From assembly GCA_003445035.1 (NCBI GenBank), contig DLVV01000272.1:1-5884 (forward strand): a DNA stretch of 5,884 nucleotides. Direction: 5' to 3'. The stretch's first letter is position 1. The number at the start of each line of letters is the position of its first letter. The notes under the pieces are model-generated. The model saw only the letters and a list, made by a program, of their open reading frames with translations, ran no database searches and was not told the origin of the DNA. Below, piece after piece: positions 1 through 5,641 of this stretch. The stretch is from Planctomycetaceae bacterium. Its GTDB lineage: Bacteria > Planctomycetota > Planctomycetia > Planctomycetales > Planctomycetaceae. Made by a program: the position numbers and the translations under genes.

Positions 1-103
1 CCCGTACCGACCCGGTGCCCACGGCCAGCAGCAAACCGGCCATGCCGACCAGTCCGCCGCCGAGAATCGCCATCCAGAGGACCTGCCAGAACGTGTCGTT
101 CAT
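1..103 (-). CDS. Small single-helix membrane protein downstream of symporter (partial, runs off left edge)
   Basis: The reading frame opens with ATG at 103-101 and stays open for 34 codons to the window edge, so the C-terminus is missing. It starts MNDTFWQVLW and continues as one hydrophobic segment (about residues 7-29, rich in Gly, Leu, Val, Ala and Met), then a Gly-Ser-Val-Arg turn, which looks like a single membrane helix. A GGGAG Shine-Dalgarno at complement 112-116 sits 8 nt before the ATG, inside the end of the symporter gene, and the ATG overlaps the symporter stop as ATGA, so translation is probably coupled. Several SSS transporters are followed by tiny one-helix proteins that may act as accessory subunits; that role here is inference from position and shape only. 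It could instead be the N-terminus of a longer membrane protein. Confidence 0.6.
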   Translation of the reverse strand, partial: MNDTFWQVLWMAILGGGLVGMAGLLLAVGTGSVR

Positions 104-1662
104 GACGACTGCTCCCGGCCGGGCTGTTGGCGATCCGGCACCAGCAACGACACCGGGATGAACACGAGAGTGGGAGTGATCATTGTCACCAGCATCATCA
201 TTGCGGGAAAGACCTGGAATCCCGTCGGATCGGGAAACAGATAGCGGTTGATGACCTCGATGACCTGGGACAGTCCGCACACCCCGATCAGGCCGCAGAC
301 CAATGCCGCCAGGGCTCCGGTCGAACTGGCCCGTTTCCAGTACAACCCTCCGACAATGACCGGCAACGCACCCGAGAGGTAAACCGTTCCGGTGATCGCC
401 AGGTAATCCCACAACTCCTGTCCCACCTCGTACCACAATCCCCAGAACAGCAGAAAGGCACCGATCACCACGATACTGACCCGCGTCACCAGCACACGTC
501 CTCGATCACTGAGCCCGCCGCACAACGGGGCGACGATGTCCTGGGCGACCACGCCGCTCCAACACAACAGGTAGCTGTCATGGGTCGACATGAACGCCGC
601 CAGCATCGCAGCGGTGACGATGCCCAGCAGCCCGGTGGGAATGATCTTGGCCAGGTACAGGGGCATCGCCGAAAGTGTCGAGAGCTTTTCCAATTCGATC
701 TGATCCTGGAAATCGCTGCCGAGATCAGCATGGAGCGAGAAGAAGGCGAATGCCCCGATGCCCCAGAGCGCCGGCAGAGTCCGTCGAGCCAGGAACGGAA
801 TCGTGCTGAAGAGATACAACCGGCGGGCCACCGTCGGCGACTTGACCGCCAGTGTTCGTGACACCGTGGCTGGCCACAACATCACCGCAATCGAAAGGGT
901 CACCCACTGGGCCGTCAGCATCCACGGGCCGACCCCATCGCCGGCGGCTTCCGTAACCGGATTGTCGTTCAACAACGGGTCGATGTAGGTGGTGCCACTG
1001 AGTTCCCACAGACCCTCGATCCCTCCCAGTTCACTCAGTACGAAGCCACTGACCACCAGTGAACCGACTCCCAGAACCAGGAACTGGACCAGGTCGGTGA
1101 TCACCACCGAAACCATCCCTCCCAGCACTGTGTAGAACAGGACCAGCAACAACAGGCCCGTCATGATCAATTTCAGTGCCATGGGGTCCTCGAGGCCGGT
1201 CACGCCGACCAGGAACAGTGACCCGGCCTTCAGAAAGACACCCATGTTGAGCACGCCGGCCAGCACCATCATCACCGCCCCCACCACGCGGACCGTCTGT
1301 GTGTAGCGACGCTCGTAGTACTCCGGAACCGTCAACACCGCCTCCTGACGCAGCCGGTAGACAACCAGCCCGGTCAGGCCGATCACCGCCAGTCCCAGAA
1401 CCTCGATCACGGCCAGGTACAGCGACGCAAACTGCTTGGTGTAGCCAAGTTGGGCGACGTACATCACCGTCACCAGTCCCAGTTCGGTACCGGTCATCGT
1501 TGCCAGCGCCAAGCGGATCCTCAGCGTGCGGCCGGCAACCAGGTAGTCGGAGAGCCCACCCACGTACCGATTGGCCCACAGCCCAATCAGGATCGACCCG
1601 CCCAGATAGACGGCAACAATCGCCCAGTCGATCGAGGTAAAATTGGTCTCAAACAGTTCCAT
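100..1662 (-). CDS. Sodium:solute symporter (SSS family, LeuT fold), substrate unknown
   Basis: This is a 520-residue inner-membrane protein, the usual size for the SSS family, with about 13 predicted hydrophobic helices and a short hydrophilic C-terminal tail. It probably couples Na+ entry to uptake of a small organic solute. Family marks include DYLVAGR at residues 39-45 after the first helix, PEYYERRY in the cytoplasmic loop after helix 3, GGMVSVVITDLVQF in the middle, and AAFMSTHDSYLL, where S359-T360 match the Ser/Thr pair that binds sodium (Na2 site) in PutP-type members. I start it at ATG 1662 because GGTGAG (complement 1668-1673) lies 5 nt upstream; an in-frame GTG at 1668 would overlap that Shine-Dalgarno. 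It is transcribed divergently from the small basic protein gene and overlaps the next gene by ATGA. Nothing in the sequence fixes the substrate: sugars, amino acids, organic acids and sialic-acid-like compounds are all possible. Confidence 0.93.
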   Translation of the reverse strand: MELFETNFTSIDWAIVAVYLGGSILIGLWANRYVGGLSDYLVAGRTLRIRLALATMTGTELGLVTVMYVAQLGYTKQFASLYLAVIEVLGLAVIGLTGLVVYRLRQEAVLTVPEYYERRYTQTVRVVGAVMMVLAGVLNMGVFLKAGSLFLVGVTGLEDPMALKLIMTGLLLLVLFYTVLGGMVSVVITDLVQFLVLGVGSLVVSGFVLSELGGIEGLWELSGTTYIDPLLNDNPVTEAAGDGVGPWMLTAQWVTLSIAVMLWPATVSRTLAVKSPTVARRLYLFSTIPFLARRTLPALWGIGAFAFFSLHADLGSDFQDQIELEKLSTLSAMPLYLAKIIPTGLLGIVTAAMLAAFMSTHDSYLLCWSGVVAQDIVAPLCGGLSDRGRVLVTRVSIVVIGAFLLFWGLWYEVGQELWDYLAITGTVYLSGALPVIVGGLYWKRASSTGALAALVCGLIGVCGLSQVIEVINRYLFPDPTGFQVFPAMMMLVTMITPTLVFIPVSLLVPDRQQPGREQSS

Positions 1663-1681
1663 GACCACTCACCAGCCCCAA

Positions 1682-1698
1682 AATGCAGCGGTTGCATT
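1682..1698. promoter_or_regulatory. 17-bp dyad in divergent intergenic region, candidate operator
   Basis: AATGCA at 1682-1687 and TGCATT at 1693-1698 form a perfect 6-bp inverted repeat around a 5-bp centre. It lies 20 bp upstream of the symporter ATG and its right arm overlaps the proposed -35 hexamer of the rightward promoter, a position where a bound regulator could affect both genes. The region is only 137 bp, so a chance repeat of this size is unlikely but not excluded. No known regulator is recognised. Confidence 0.3.
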
Positions 1699-1720
1699 CG
1701 GAACAAAGTCGTCCTACGAT
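1692..1720 (+). promoter_or_regulatory. Candidate sigma70-type promoter for small basic protein and GH3 genes
   Basis: TTGCAT at 1692-1697 and TACGAT at 1715-1720 are separated by 17 bp. They match the -35 and -10 consensus at 3 of 6 and 4 of 6 positions, including the important TTG, TA and final AT. Transcription would start near 1727 and leave a leader of roughly 70 nt before the GTG at 1800. Planctomycete promoters are poorly defined by consensus, so this is only a candidate. Confidence 0.35.
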
Positions 1721-1785
1721 TGGGTTTCAGAGTTGCGGTGAGAGTCCCGCCGACGAGCCTCAGACTGACTTTACCGCGCCGACCC

Positions 1786-1791
1786 GGGGAG
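1786..1791 (+). promoter_or_regulatory. Ribosome binding site fixing the GTG start of the small basic protein
   Basis: GGGGAG lies 8 nt before the GTG at 1800. No in-frame ATG gives a better start: the longer frame beginning upstream at 1683 has no conserved sequence and would fill the divergent promoter region. Confidence 0.6.
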
Positions 1792-1799
1792 ATGCCACG

Positions 1800-2045
1800 G
1801 TGACGATCGATAAGAGCCTTCGCCGCAAGGGCCGCCTGGAGCGCGCCCGCAACGTGCTGAAAAGAAGCGAGCGTATCGAAAAACTCGAATTCGAGGATCG
1901 CTGGGAAGACGGCCGGAGCCCGTTTGGACTCCCCAAGGTGCGTGTCATCAAGAGCGCGATCGGCCGTAAGAAGAAGAAGAAGAAGGAAGAGGAAGAGGGG
2001 GAACTGGGCGAAGAGGGCATGGACGTGGAAGAGGAGTCCGAATAG
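1800..2045 (+). CDS. Small basic protein, PVC signature type (TIGR04137-like)
   Basis: This is an 81-residue protein starting at GTG, (M)[10 protein letters not shown]. The core, residues 1-56, is strongly basic and carries the pattern I recognise from the PVC-superphylum small basic protein: an N-terminal IDKSL, then [14 protein letters not shown] (residues 16-29), a DRW segment, and [12 protein letters not shown] at residues 40-51. The tail is unusual in charge: six lysines in a row (57-62), then an acidic Glu/Gly-rich stretch to the end. Proteins of this type are thought to bind nucleic acid or act around the ribosome, from composition and expression rather than biochemistry; no reaction is known. 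It would be cytoplasmic. The GH3 gene follows after 49 bp on the same strand without a clear terminator, so the two are probably co-transcribed. Family assignment is from memory of the motif, not a search. Confidence 0.85.
   Translation: MTIDKSLRRKGRLERARNVLKRSERIEKLEFEDRWEDGRSPFGLPKVRVIKSAIGRKKKKKKEEEEGELGEEGMDVEEESE
1968..2003 (+). repeat. (AAG)6 triplet repeat within a 36-nt homopurine tract
   Basis: Six identical AAG codons (1968-1985) encode the Lys6 run and are followed by GAA/GAG/GGG codons, giving 36 purines without interruption on the plus strand. It is coding sequence in the small basic protein. Slippage would change lysine number in frame. Using only AAG avoids a homopolymeric A run. 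Confidence 0.85.
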
Positions 2046-2052
2046 TCCGTCA

Positions 2053-2064
2053 CGGATCGATCCG
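2053..2064. repeat. 12-bp perfect palindrome between small basic protein and GH3 genes
   Basis: CGGATCGATCCG reads the same on both strands. It lies 8 bp after the small basic protein stop and 30 bp before the GH3 start. A shorter overlapping repeat, TCCG-TCA-CGGA (2046-2056), shares its left half. As RNA the stem would be only 4 bp with a UCGA loop and no U-run follows, so it is a weak terminator. A DNA-binding site is an equally open reading. Confidence 0.35.
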
Positions 2065-2094
2065 CTCGTTCTCACAAATTCCTCCACCCCGCCG

Positions 2095-3810
2095 ATGGAC
2101 ATCCGCTCTACGCTACAGTCGCTGGCGGGCACTTTCCCTCGACGAGGGATGCGGAAGGTGGGGCGGCAGTTTCTGGCCGCCACGGCCGACTGCAGAACTG
2201 CCCAGCAGGCCGTTCTGCGTGACCTGCTGAAACTCAATGGCACCAGTGACTTCGGTCGCGAGCACGGGCTCGACCGTGCAACGAACACCGAGGAGTTCCG
2301 TCGCTGTGTCAAGGTAACCGACTACGAGTACTATCGGCCCTGGATCGAGAAGCTCAAGACGGGCCACCAGGCCGCGATGCTCGGACCGGACAACCCGCTG
2401 TTGATGTTCACGCTCAGCAGCGGCACCACCGCCGACACCAAGTTCATCCCGGTCAGCCGCCGATTCCTTGACGACTACCGCCGTGGCTGGAAAACGTGGG
2501 CCATCTTCGCCTACGACGACCACTTCGTCGCCACCGGCCAGAAGATCGTCCAGTTCGTCAGCCACCACGAGCAGTTTCATTCCGAAGGCGGCACACCGTG
2601 CGGGAATATCAGCGGACTGGCCGCAAGGATGCAGTCCCCTTTCGTCCTCCGCTTCATGTACACCATCCCCTTCGAGGTGGCCCGGATCGATAATCCCGAG
2701 GCCAAGTACTACGCTGCGATGCGGTCCGCGGTCGCCGACGGACGAGTCGGCACGGTGACCACGGCCAACCCCAGCACGCTGTTGCACGTGGCCCGCTTCG
2801 CCGACAAGCACCGGGAAACACTGATTCGCGACATCTCCGACGGAACACTCAGCAGCGAGTTCGAAATCGCGGGGGACATCCGCACCGAACTGACGCGTCA
2901 ACTCAAGCCGCAACGTCGTCGGGCCGCCGAACTGGAACGGATCGTCGAGCGGACAGGACACCTTTACCCGAAGGACTACTGGAACAGGATGCAGTTCCTG
3001 GCCGTGTGGACCGGCGGGAGCTGTGCCGCGTACTTCGACGCCGTCCACGAATGCTTCGGAGACTTGCCGACCCGCGATCACGGCCTTCACGCCAGTGAGG
3101 GACGGATGACCATCCCGCTCGAGGACAACTGTTGCGACGGCGTGCTGGATGTCACGTCGAACTTTTTCGAGTTCATTCCGGCCGACGAGTACGGCACCCC
3201 GGACCCCACCGTGCTCGAAGCTCACCAGTTGGACATCGACACCGACTACTACATCCTGCTGACAACCGGCTCCGGACTCTATCGCTACGACATCTGCGAC
3301 GTGGTTCGCTGCACCGGCTTCTGTGGGACGACACCGTTGCTGAGATTCCTGCACAAGGGCGCCCATATCGCCAACATCACCGGCGAGAAGATCTCCGAAT
3401 CCCAGGTTGTCGAATCGGTCCGACTCGGTGCCGATGACCTGGAAATTGAACTCGACCAATTCACCGCGATGCCCGTCTGGGGCGAACCACCCGGTTACCA
3501 CCTGGTGATCGAGGAAACCGACGCGTCCACCTCATCGACATGGGACCAGTTGGCCGATCGGGTTGACCGGAGCCTGCAGGAACTGAACATGGAGTACCGC
3601 GAGAAACGGAGCACGGGACGACTGGCACCGCTGCAATTGACTCACATTCCCACAGGCAGCTGGTCCCGGTTCGCCTCGAAACGGCGTCAGAAATCCGGCG
3701 GCAGTCTCGAACAGTACAAGCACCCCTGCCTGATCCCGGACCTCGAATCCAGCAACGCGTTCCTCCGCGACTTCGCACCCGGTTCAGGAATCACCGGACA
3801 GGCGACCTAG
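2095..3810 (+). CDS. GH3-family acyl-adenylating enzyme (putative acyl acid-amido synthetase)
   Basis: The product is 571 residues, slightly long but within the GH3 range. GH3 enzymes belong to the adenylate-forming (ANL) superfamily: they activate a carboxylic acid with ATP and, in plants, join it to an amino acid. Three family motifs are visible: the phosphate-binding TLSSGTTADTKFIPVS (residues 106-121, core SSGTT 108-112), the HASEG motif at 332-336 (equivalent to the plant YASSE type), and GLYRYDICDVVRCTGF at 394-409 with GEKISES at 430-436. The C-terminal lobe ends with EQYKHP (Gln540 to Pro544), typical of the family. No signal peptide or membrane helix is seen, so it is likely cytoplasmic. 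The ATG at 2095 is chosen because the frame upstream runs through the small basic protein gene and the N-terminus then matches family spacing; no clear Shine-Dalgarno precedes it. Substrate and amino acceptor in bacteria are unknown. Its TAG overlaps the prs stop. Confidence 0.9.
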   Translation: MDIRSTLQSLAGTFPRRGMRKVGRQFLAATADCRTAQQAVLRDLLKLNGTSDFGREHGLDRATNTEEFRRCVKVTDYEYYRPWIEKLKTGHQAAMLGPDNPLLMFTLSSGTTADTKFIPVSRRFLDDYRRGWKTWAIFAYDDHFVATGQKIVQFVSHHEQFHSEGGTPCGNISGLAARMQSPFVLRFMYTIPFEVARIDNPEAKYYAAMRSAVADGRVGTVTTANPSTLLHVARFADKHRETLIRDISDGTLSSEFEIAGDIRTELTRQLKPQRRRAAELERIVERTGHLYPKDYWNRMQFLAVWTGGSCAAYFDAVHECFGDLPTRDHGLHASEGRMTIPLEDNCCDGVLDVTSNFFEFIPADEYGTPDPTVLEAHQLDIDTDYYILLTTGSGLYRYDICDVVRCTGFCGTTPLLRFLHKGAHIANITGEKISESQVVESVRLGADDLEIELDQFTAMPVWGEPPGYHLVIEETDASTSSTWDQLADRVDRSLQELNMEYREKRSTGRLAPLQLTHIPTGSWSRFASKRRQKSGGSLEQYKHPCLIPDLESSNAFLRDFAPGSGITGQAT

Positions 3811-4754
3811 CCGAACAACCCACTGACCGATTCGTTGCGGTGAATTCTTCGGATCGCCTCGCCCAGCAGCGGCGCCACCGAGACCACGGTCATGTCCGGC
3901 AACTGTTTCTCGCCGGCCAGCGGCAGGCTGTTGGTGAATACGCACTGCTTGATACCCGCCTCGCGAAGCCTGGTCGGAGCCGGACCACAAAGCACCGCGT
4001 GGGTGGCACTGACGTAGATCTCACGGGCACCGTGTTCCTGGGCGACTTCGACAGCTCCCACGATCGACCCCCCCGTGCTGATCATGTCGTCAAAGATCAT
4101 CACAGTGCGGCCGGCGAGCGGCCCTCCGATCAGGTTCGCCTGCGTGGTCTCAGTCGCACTGCTGCGACGCTTGTCGACGATCGCCAGGGACCCGCCCAGT
4201 TCACGAACGTGCGAGAGACTCCGTTTGATGCTCCCCTCGTCCGGACTCAGAACCACGATTTCCTCAGACGGCAGGCCCAGCGACTGGAAGTACTCGTCGA
4301 GAATCGGGGCGGCATAGAGATGGTCAACGGGGACATCGAAGAACCCCTGGATCTGCGCAGCGTGCAGATCCATCGTCAGCACGCGATCCGCTCCGGCCTT
4401 CACGATCAGATTGGCAACCAGCTTGGCGGTGATCGGAACCCGACCTGCGTCCTTGCGGTCCTGCCGTGCGTAGCCAAAGTAGGGAATCACCGCAGTGATC
4501 CTCGCGGCGCTGGCCCGTCGGCAAGCGTCGATCAGAATCAACAACTCCATCAGGTTGTCGTTTGACGGCGGTCCGGTCGGCTGGACCAGGAACACGTCAC
4601 GGCCGCGGATGTTGTGATCCAGCTGAACACTGATCTCGCCGTCGGGGAAATCGGCCACCTCGACCGCCCCCAGTGGCAAACCCAGGTGTTCGGAGATCTC
4701 CTGCGCCAACGCGGGATGGCCGCGACCGCTGATCAACGTCAGATGATCGTACAT
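3807..4754 (-). CDS. prs: Ribose-phosphate pyrophosphokinase (PRPP synthetase), class I
   Basis: This cytoplasmic enzyme transfers pyrophosphate from ATP to ribose 5-phosphate, making PRPP for purine, pyrimidine, histidine, tryptophan and NAD synthesis. The 315-residue length is typical. Visible marks are DFPDGE (35-40), PYFGYARQDRK (91-101, ATP binding), the PRPP synthetase signature around LTMDLHAAQIQGFFDVPVDH (126-145), the catalytic flexible loop DKRR (194-197), and the PRPP-binding loop DDMISTGGS (222-230). That loop has Ser226 where many enzymes have Asp, and the ribose-5-phosphate region reads SPDEGSIKRS rather than the enterobacterial SPDxGGVVRA. Both look like lineage variation. I prefer ATG 4754, with GAAGGGG just upstream and the family-typical MYDHL start, over a TTG at 4769. 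It lies 91 bp downstream of the glmU-like gene on the same strand, and its stop overlaps the convergent GH3 stop in CTAG. Confidence 0.96.
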   Translation of the reverse strand: MYDHLTLISGRGHPALAQEISEHLGLPLGAVEVADFPDGEISVQLDHNIRGRDVFLVQPTGPPSNDNLMELLILIDACRRASAARITAVIPYFGYARQDRKDAGRVPITAKLVANLIVKAGADRVLTMDLHAAQIQGFFDVPVDHLYAAPILDEYFQSLGLPSEEIVVLSPDEGSIKRSLSHVRELGGSLAIVDKRRSSATETTQANLIGGPLAGRTVMIFDDMISTGGSIVGAVEVAQEHGAREIYVSATHAVLCGPAPTRLREAGIKQCVFTNSLPLAGEKQLPDMTVVSVAPLLGEAIRRIHRNESVSGLFG

Positions 4755-4782
4755 GCCCCCCCTTCGCAAACCGATTCCGGCA

Positions 4783-4797
4783 CCGCGGTCACCGCGG
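4783..4797 (-). promoter_or_regulatory. CCGCGG repeat hairpin in the prs leader
   Basis: Two copies of the self-complementary hexamer CCGCGG are separated by 3 bases. In the prs transcript they can form a 6-bp all-GC stem with a UGA loop ending 28 nt before the ATG. No U-run follows, so it is not an intrinsic terminator. It could influence translation or RNA stability, but equally could reflect GC-rich sequence. Function is inference. Confidence 0.3.
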
Positions 4798-4819
4798 CCC
4801 AGGATCCCCGCCGCGCACC

Positions 4820-4849
4820 ATTTCTGCCCGACCCACTCACGATTGTCAA
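4820..4849 (-). promoter_or_regulatory. Candidate internal promoter for prs overlapping glmU-like stop
   Basis: On the minus strand a perfect consensus -35, TTGACA (complement 4844-4849), contains the TGA stop of the glmU-like gene. A weak -10 follows: AGAAAT after 18 bp (complement 4820-4825) or CAGAAA after 17 bp, each 3 of 6. A start near 4813 would give a prs leader of about 58 nt that includes the CCGCGG hairpin. It would allow prs to be expressed apart from the glmU-like gene. Confidence 0.35.
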
Positions 4850-5583
4850 GCGCCCGACAGTGATGCCTCGACCTCGGCCAGTTGTTCGGGAGTGTTCACT
4901 CCCATCGCTTCACTGATGTCCAGCGAACACGAGGCGATCACGCGACATCCGTCGGAAAGCAGGATCTCGGCACAATCGGTCAGGTAAAACTGCCCCTGCC
5001 GATTGTTCGTCTCGACCCGGGACAGCGCATCCCACAAGCGGAGACCATCGAACGCGTACAGGCCCGTGTTGATCTCTTCGATCGCCGCCTCCTCAGGCGT
5101 CGCGTCGACCTCCTCGACGATTCGGACGAACTCACCACTCTCGTCGCGGATGATCCGTCCCAGTCCCACGTTCGCTTCGGTCCGGGCCGTCCCCACCACA
5201 CAGGCGGCCGACTCCTGTCGCTGAGCGTCCAGAAGTGCTCCGATCGATTCGCCACGAATCAACGGCATGTCTCCGTTGAGCACCACGACCGGGCCATCAT
5301 GATCGGCCAGGCCGTCTCGGCACATGGAAACCGCGTGGCCGGTCCCCAACTGTTCTGTCTGAAGCGCGAACGACACGTCGGCTTGGTCCGAGAGCGCCGC
5401 CCGAACCTCATCGGCCCTGTGACCCACAACCACCACCAGTCGCTCGACCCCTGCGGCCCGCGCGGCATCAAGCACCCAGTCGACCAGGCGACGTCCCCCC
5501 GCGGTGTGCAACACCTTGGGCAGGTCCGACTGCATTCGTCGACCCTCGCCAGCAGCCAGCACAATCGCGACCGGCGAACTCAC
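4846..5583 (-). CDS. GlmU-like UTP:GlcNAc-1-phosphate uridylyltransferase, N-terminal domain only
   Basis: The 245-residue product is a Rossmann-type nucleotidyltransferase closely matching the uridylyltransferase half of GlmU, which makes UDP-GlcNAc from UTP and GlcNAc-1-phosphate for peptidoglycan and lipopolysaccharide. Visible marks are LAAGEGRRMQSDLPKVLH (9-26; Arg16 and Lys23 in the nucleotide loop), QTEQLGTGHAV (75-85), NGDMPL (103-108, metal-binding Asp105), GLGRII (141-146), EINTGLYAF (170-178), NNRQGQFYLTD (193-203) and Asn230 in GVNTPEQL, matching the second metal ligand. The chain stops there: the left-handed beta-helix acetyltransferase domain of normal GlmU (about 450 residues) is absent, and the following 91 bp does not encode it. 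Start is GTG, supported by AGGAG 6 nt upstream and by the family N-terminus. prs follows on the same strand, the order seen in Bacillus gcaD-prs. A related sugar nucleotidyltransferase with another substrate remains possible. Confidence 0.88.
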   Translation of the reverse strand: MSSPVAIVLAAGEGRRMQSDLPKVLHTAGGRRLVDWVLDAARAAGVERLVVVVGHRADEVRAALSDQADVSFALQTEQLGTGHAVSMCRDGLADHDGPVVVLNGDMPLIRGESIGALLDAQRQESAACVVGTARTEANVGLGRIIRDESGEFVRIVEEVDATPEEAAIEEINTGLYAFDGLRLWDALSRVETNNRQGQFYLTDCAEILLSDGCRVIASCSLDISEAMGVNTPEQLAEVEASLSGA

Positions 5584-5589
5584 CCGTAT

Positions 5590-5594
5590 CTCCT
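5590..5594 (-). promoter_or_regulatory. Ribosome binding site for the GTG start of the glmU-like gene
   Basis: AGGAG on the minus strand lies 6 nt before the GTG at 5583. It fixes this non-ATG start and sits only 9 bp from the foot of the terminator-like hairpin upstream. Confidence 0.75.
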
Positions 5595-5603
5595 GCCTGG
5601 AAA

Positions 5604-5641
5604 CAGCTTCTCCCGACGCCTCGCGTCCGGCTCAGAAGCTG
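5604..5641 (-). terminator. Terminator-like nested hairpin overlapping the stop of the beta-barrel gene
   Basis: Outer arms CAGCTTCT (5604-5611) and AGAAGCTG (5634-5641) pair perfectly over 8 bp. Inside them, CC-GACGC (5613-5619) pairs with GCGTC-GG (5623-5630) around a CTC loop with one bulged C at 5628. On the minus strand the stem is followed directly by UUUCC, a short U-tract, so the orientation fits termination after the beta-barrel gene. The last Ser and Phe codons and the TGA stop are part of the ascending arm. The U-tract is short, so efficiency may be low; an RNA-processing or protective structure is the alternative. Confidence 0.55.

Noticed and set aside
127..861. Plus-strand open frame (244 codons) opposite the symporter
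   Set aside because: The product is low-complexity, rich in His, Gln, Arg and Asp, with no recognisable fold. It mirrors the codons of the symporter.
1683..1799. Upstream ATG extension of the small basic protein
   Set aside because: The conserved family sequence begins at the GTG at 1800, which has a good Shine-Dalgarno, and the extension would fill the divergent promoter region.
1792..1803. Three-codon open frame ATG-CCA-CGG-TGA overlapping the GTG start
   Set aside because: It overlaps the start of the small basic protein, but it is too short to support as a leader peptide and the existing Shine-Dalgarno is spaced for the GTG.
1924..2094. N-terminal extension of the GH3 frame
   Set aside because: It overlaps the small basic protein in another frame and encodes an Arg/Ser-rich stretch unlike GH3 N-termini. 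The ATG at 2095 fits family spacing.
1587..2312. Minus-strand frame spanning the symporter start, promoter region and small basic protein
   Set aside because: It crosses three better-supported features and contains a Leu/Phe run that is simply the complement of the AAG/GAG tract.
2113..3501. Long minus-strand open frame (462 codons) opposite the GH3 gene
   Set aside because: The plus strand encodes a clear GH3 protein with its motifs. The antisense frame shows no family motif and is the expected shadow of a GC-rich gene with G/C in third positions.
3781..3850. Possible bidirectional terminator between GH3 and prs
   Set aside because: I looked for paired arms around the shared CTAG and found only 3-4 bp matches with no U-run on either strand.
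3840..4565. Plus-strand open frame opposite prs
   Set aside because: It is antisense to a well-conserved PRPP synthetase and carries no motif of its own.
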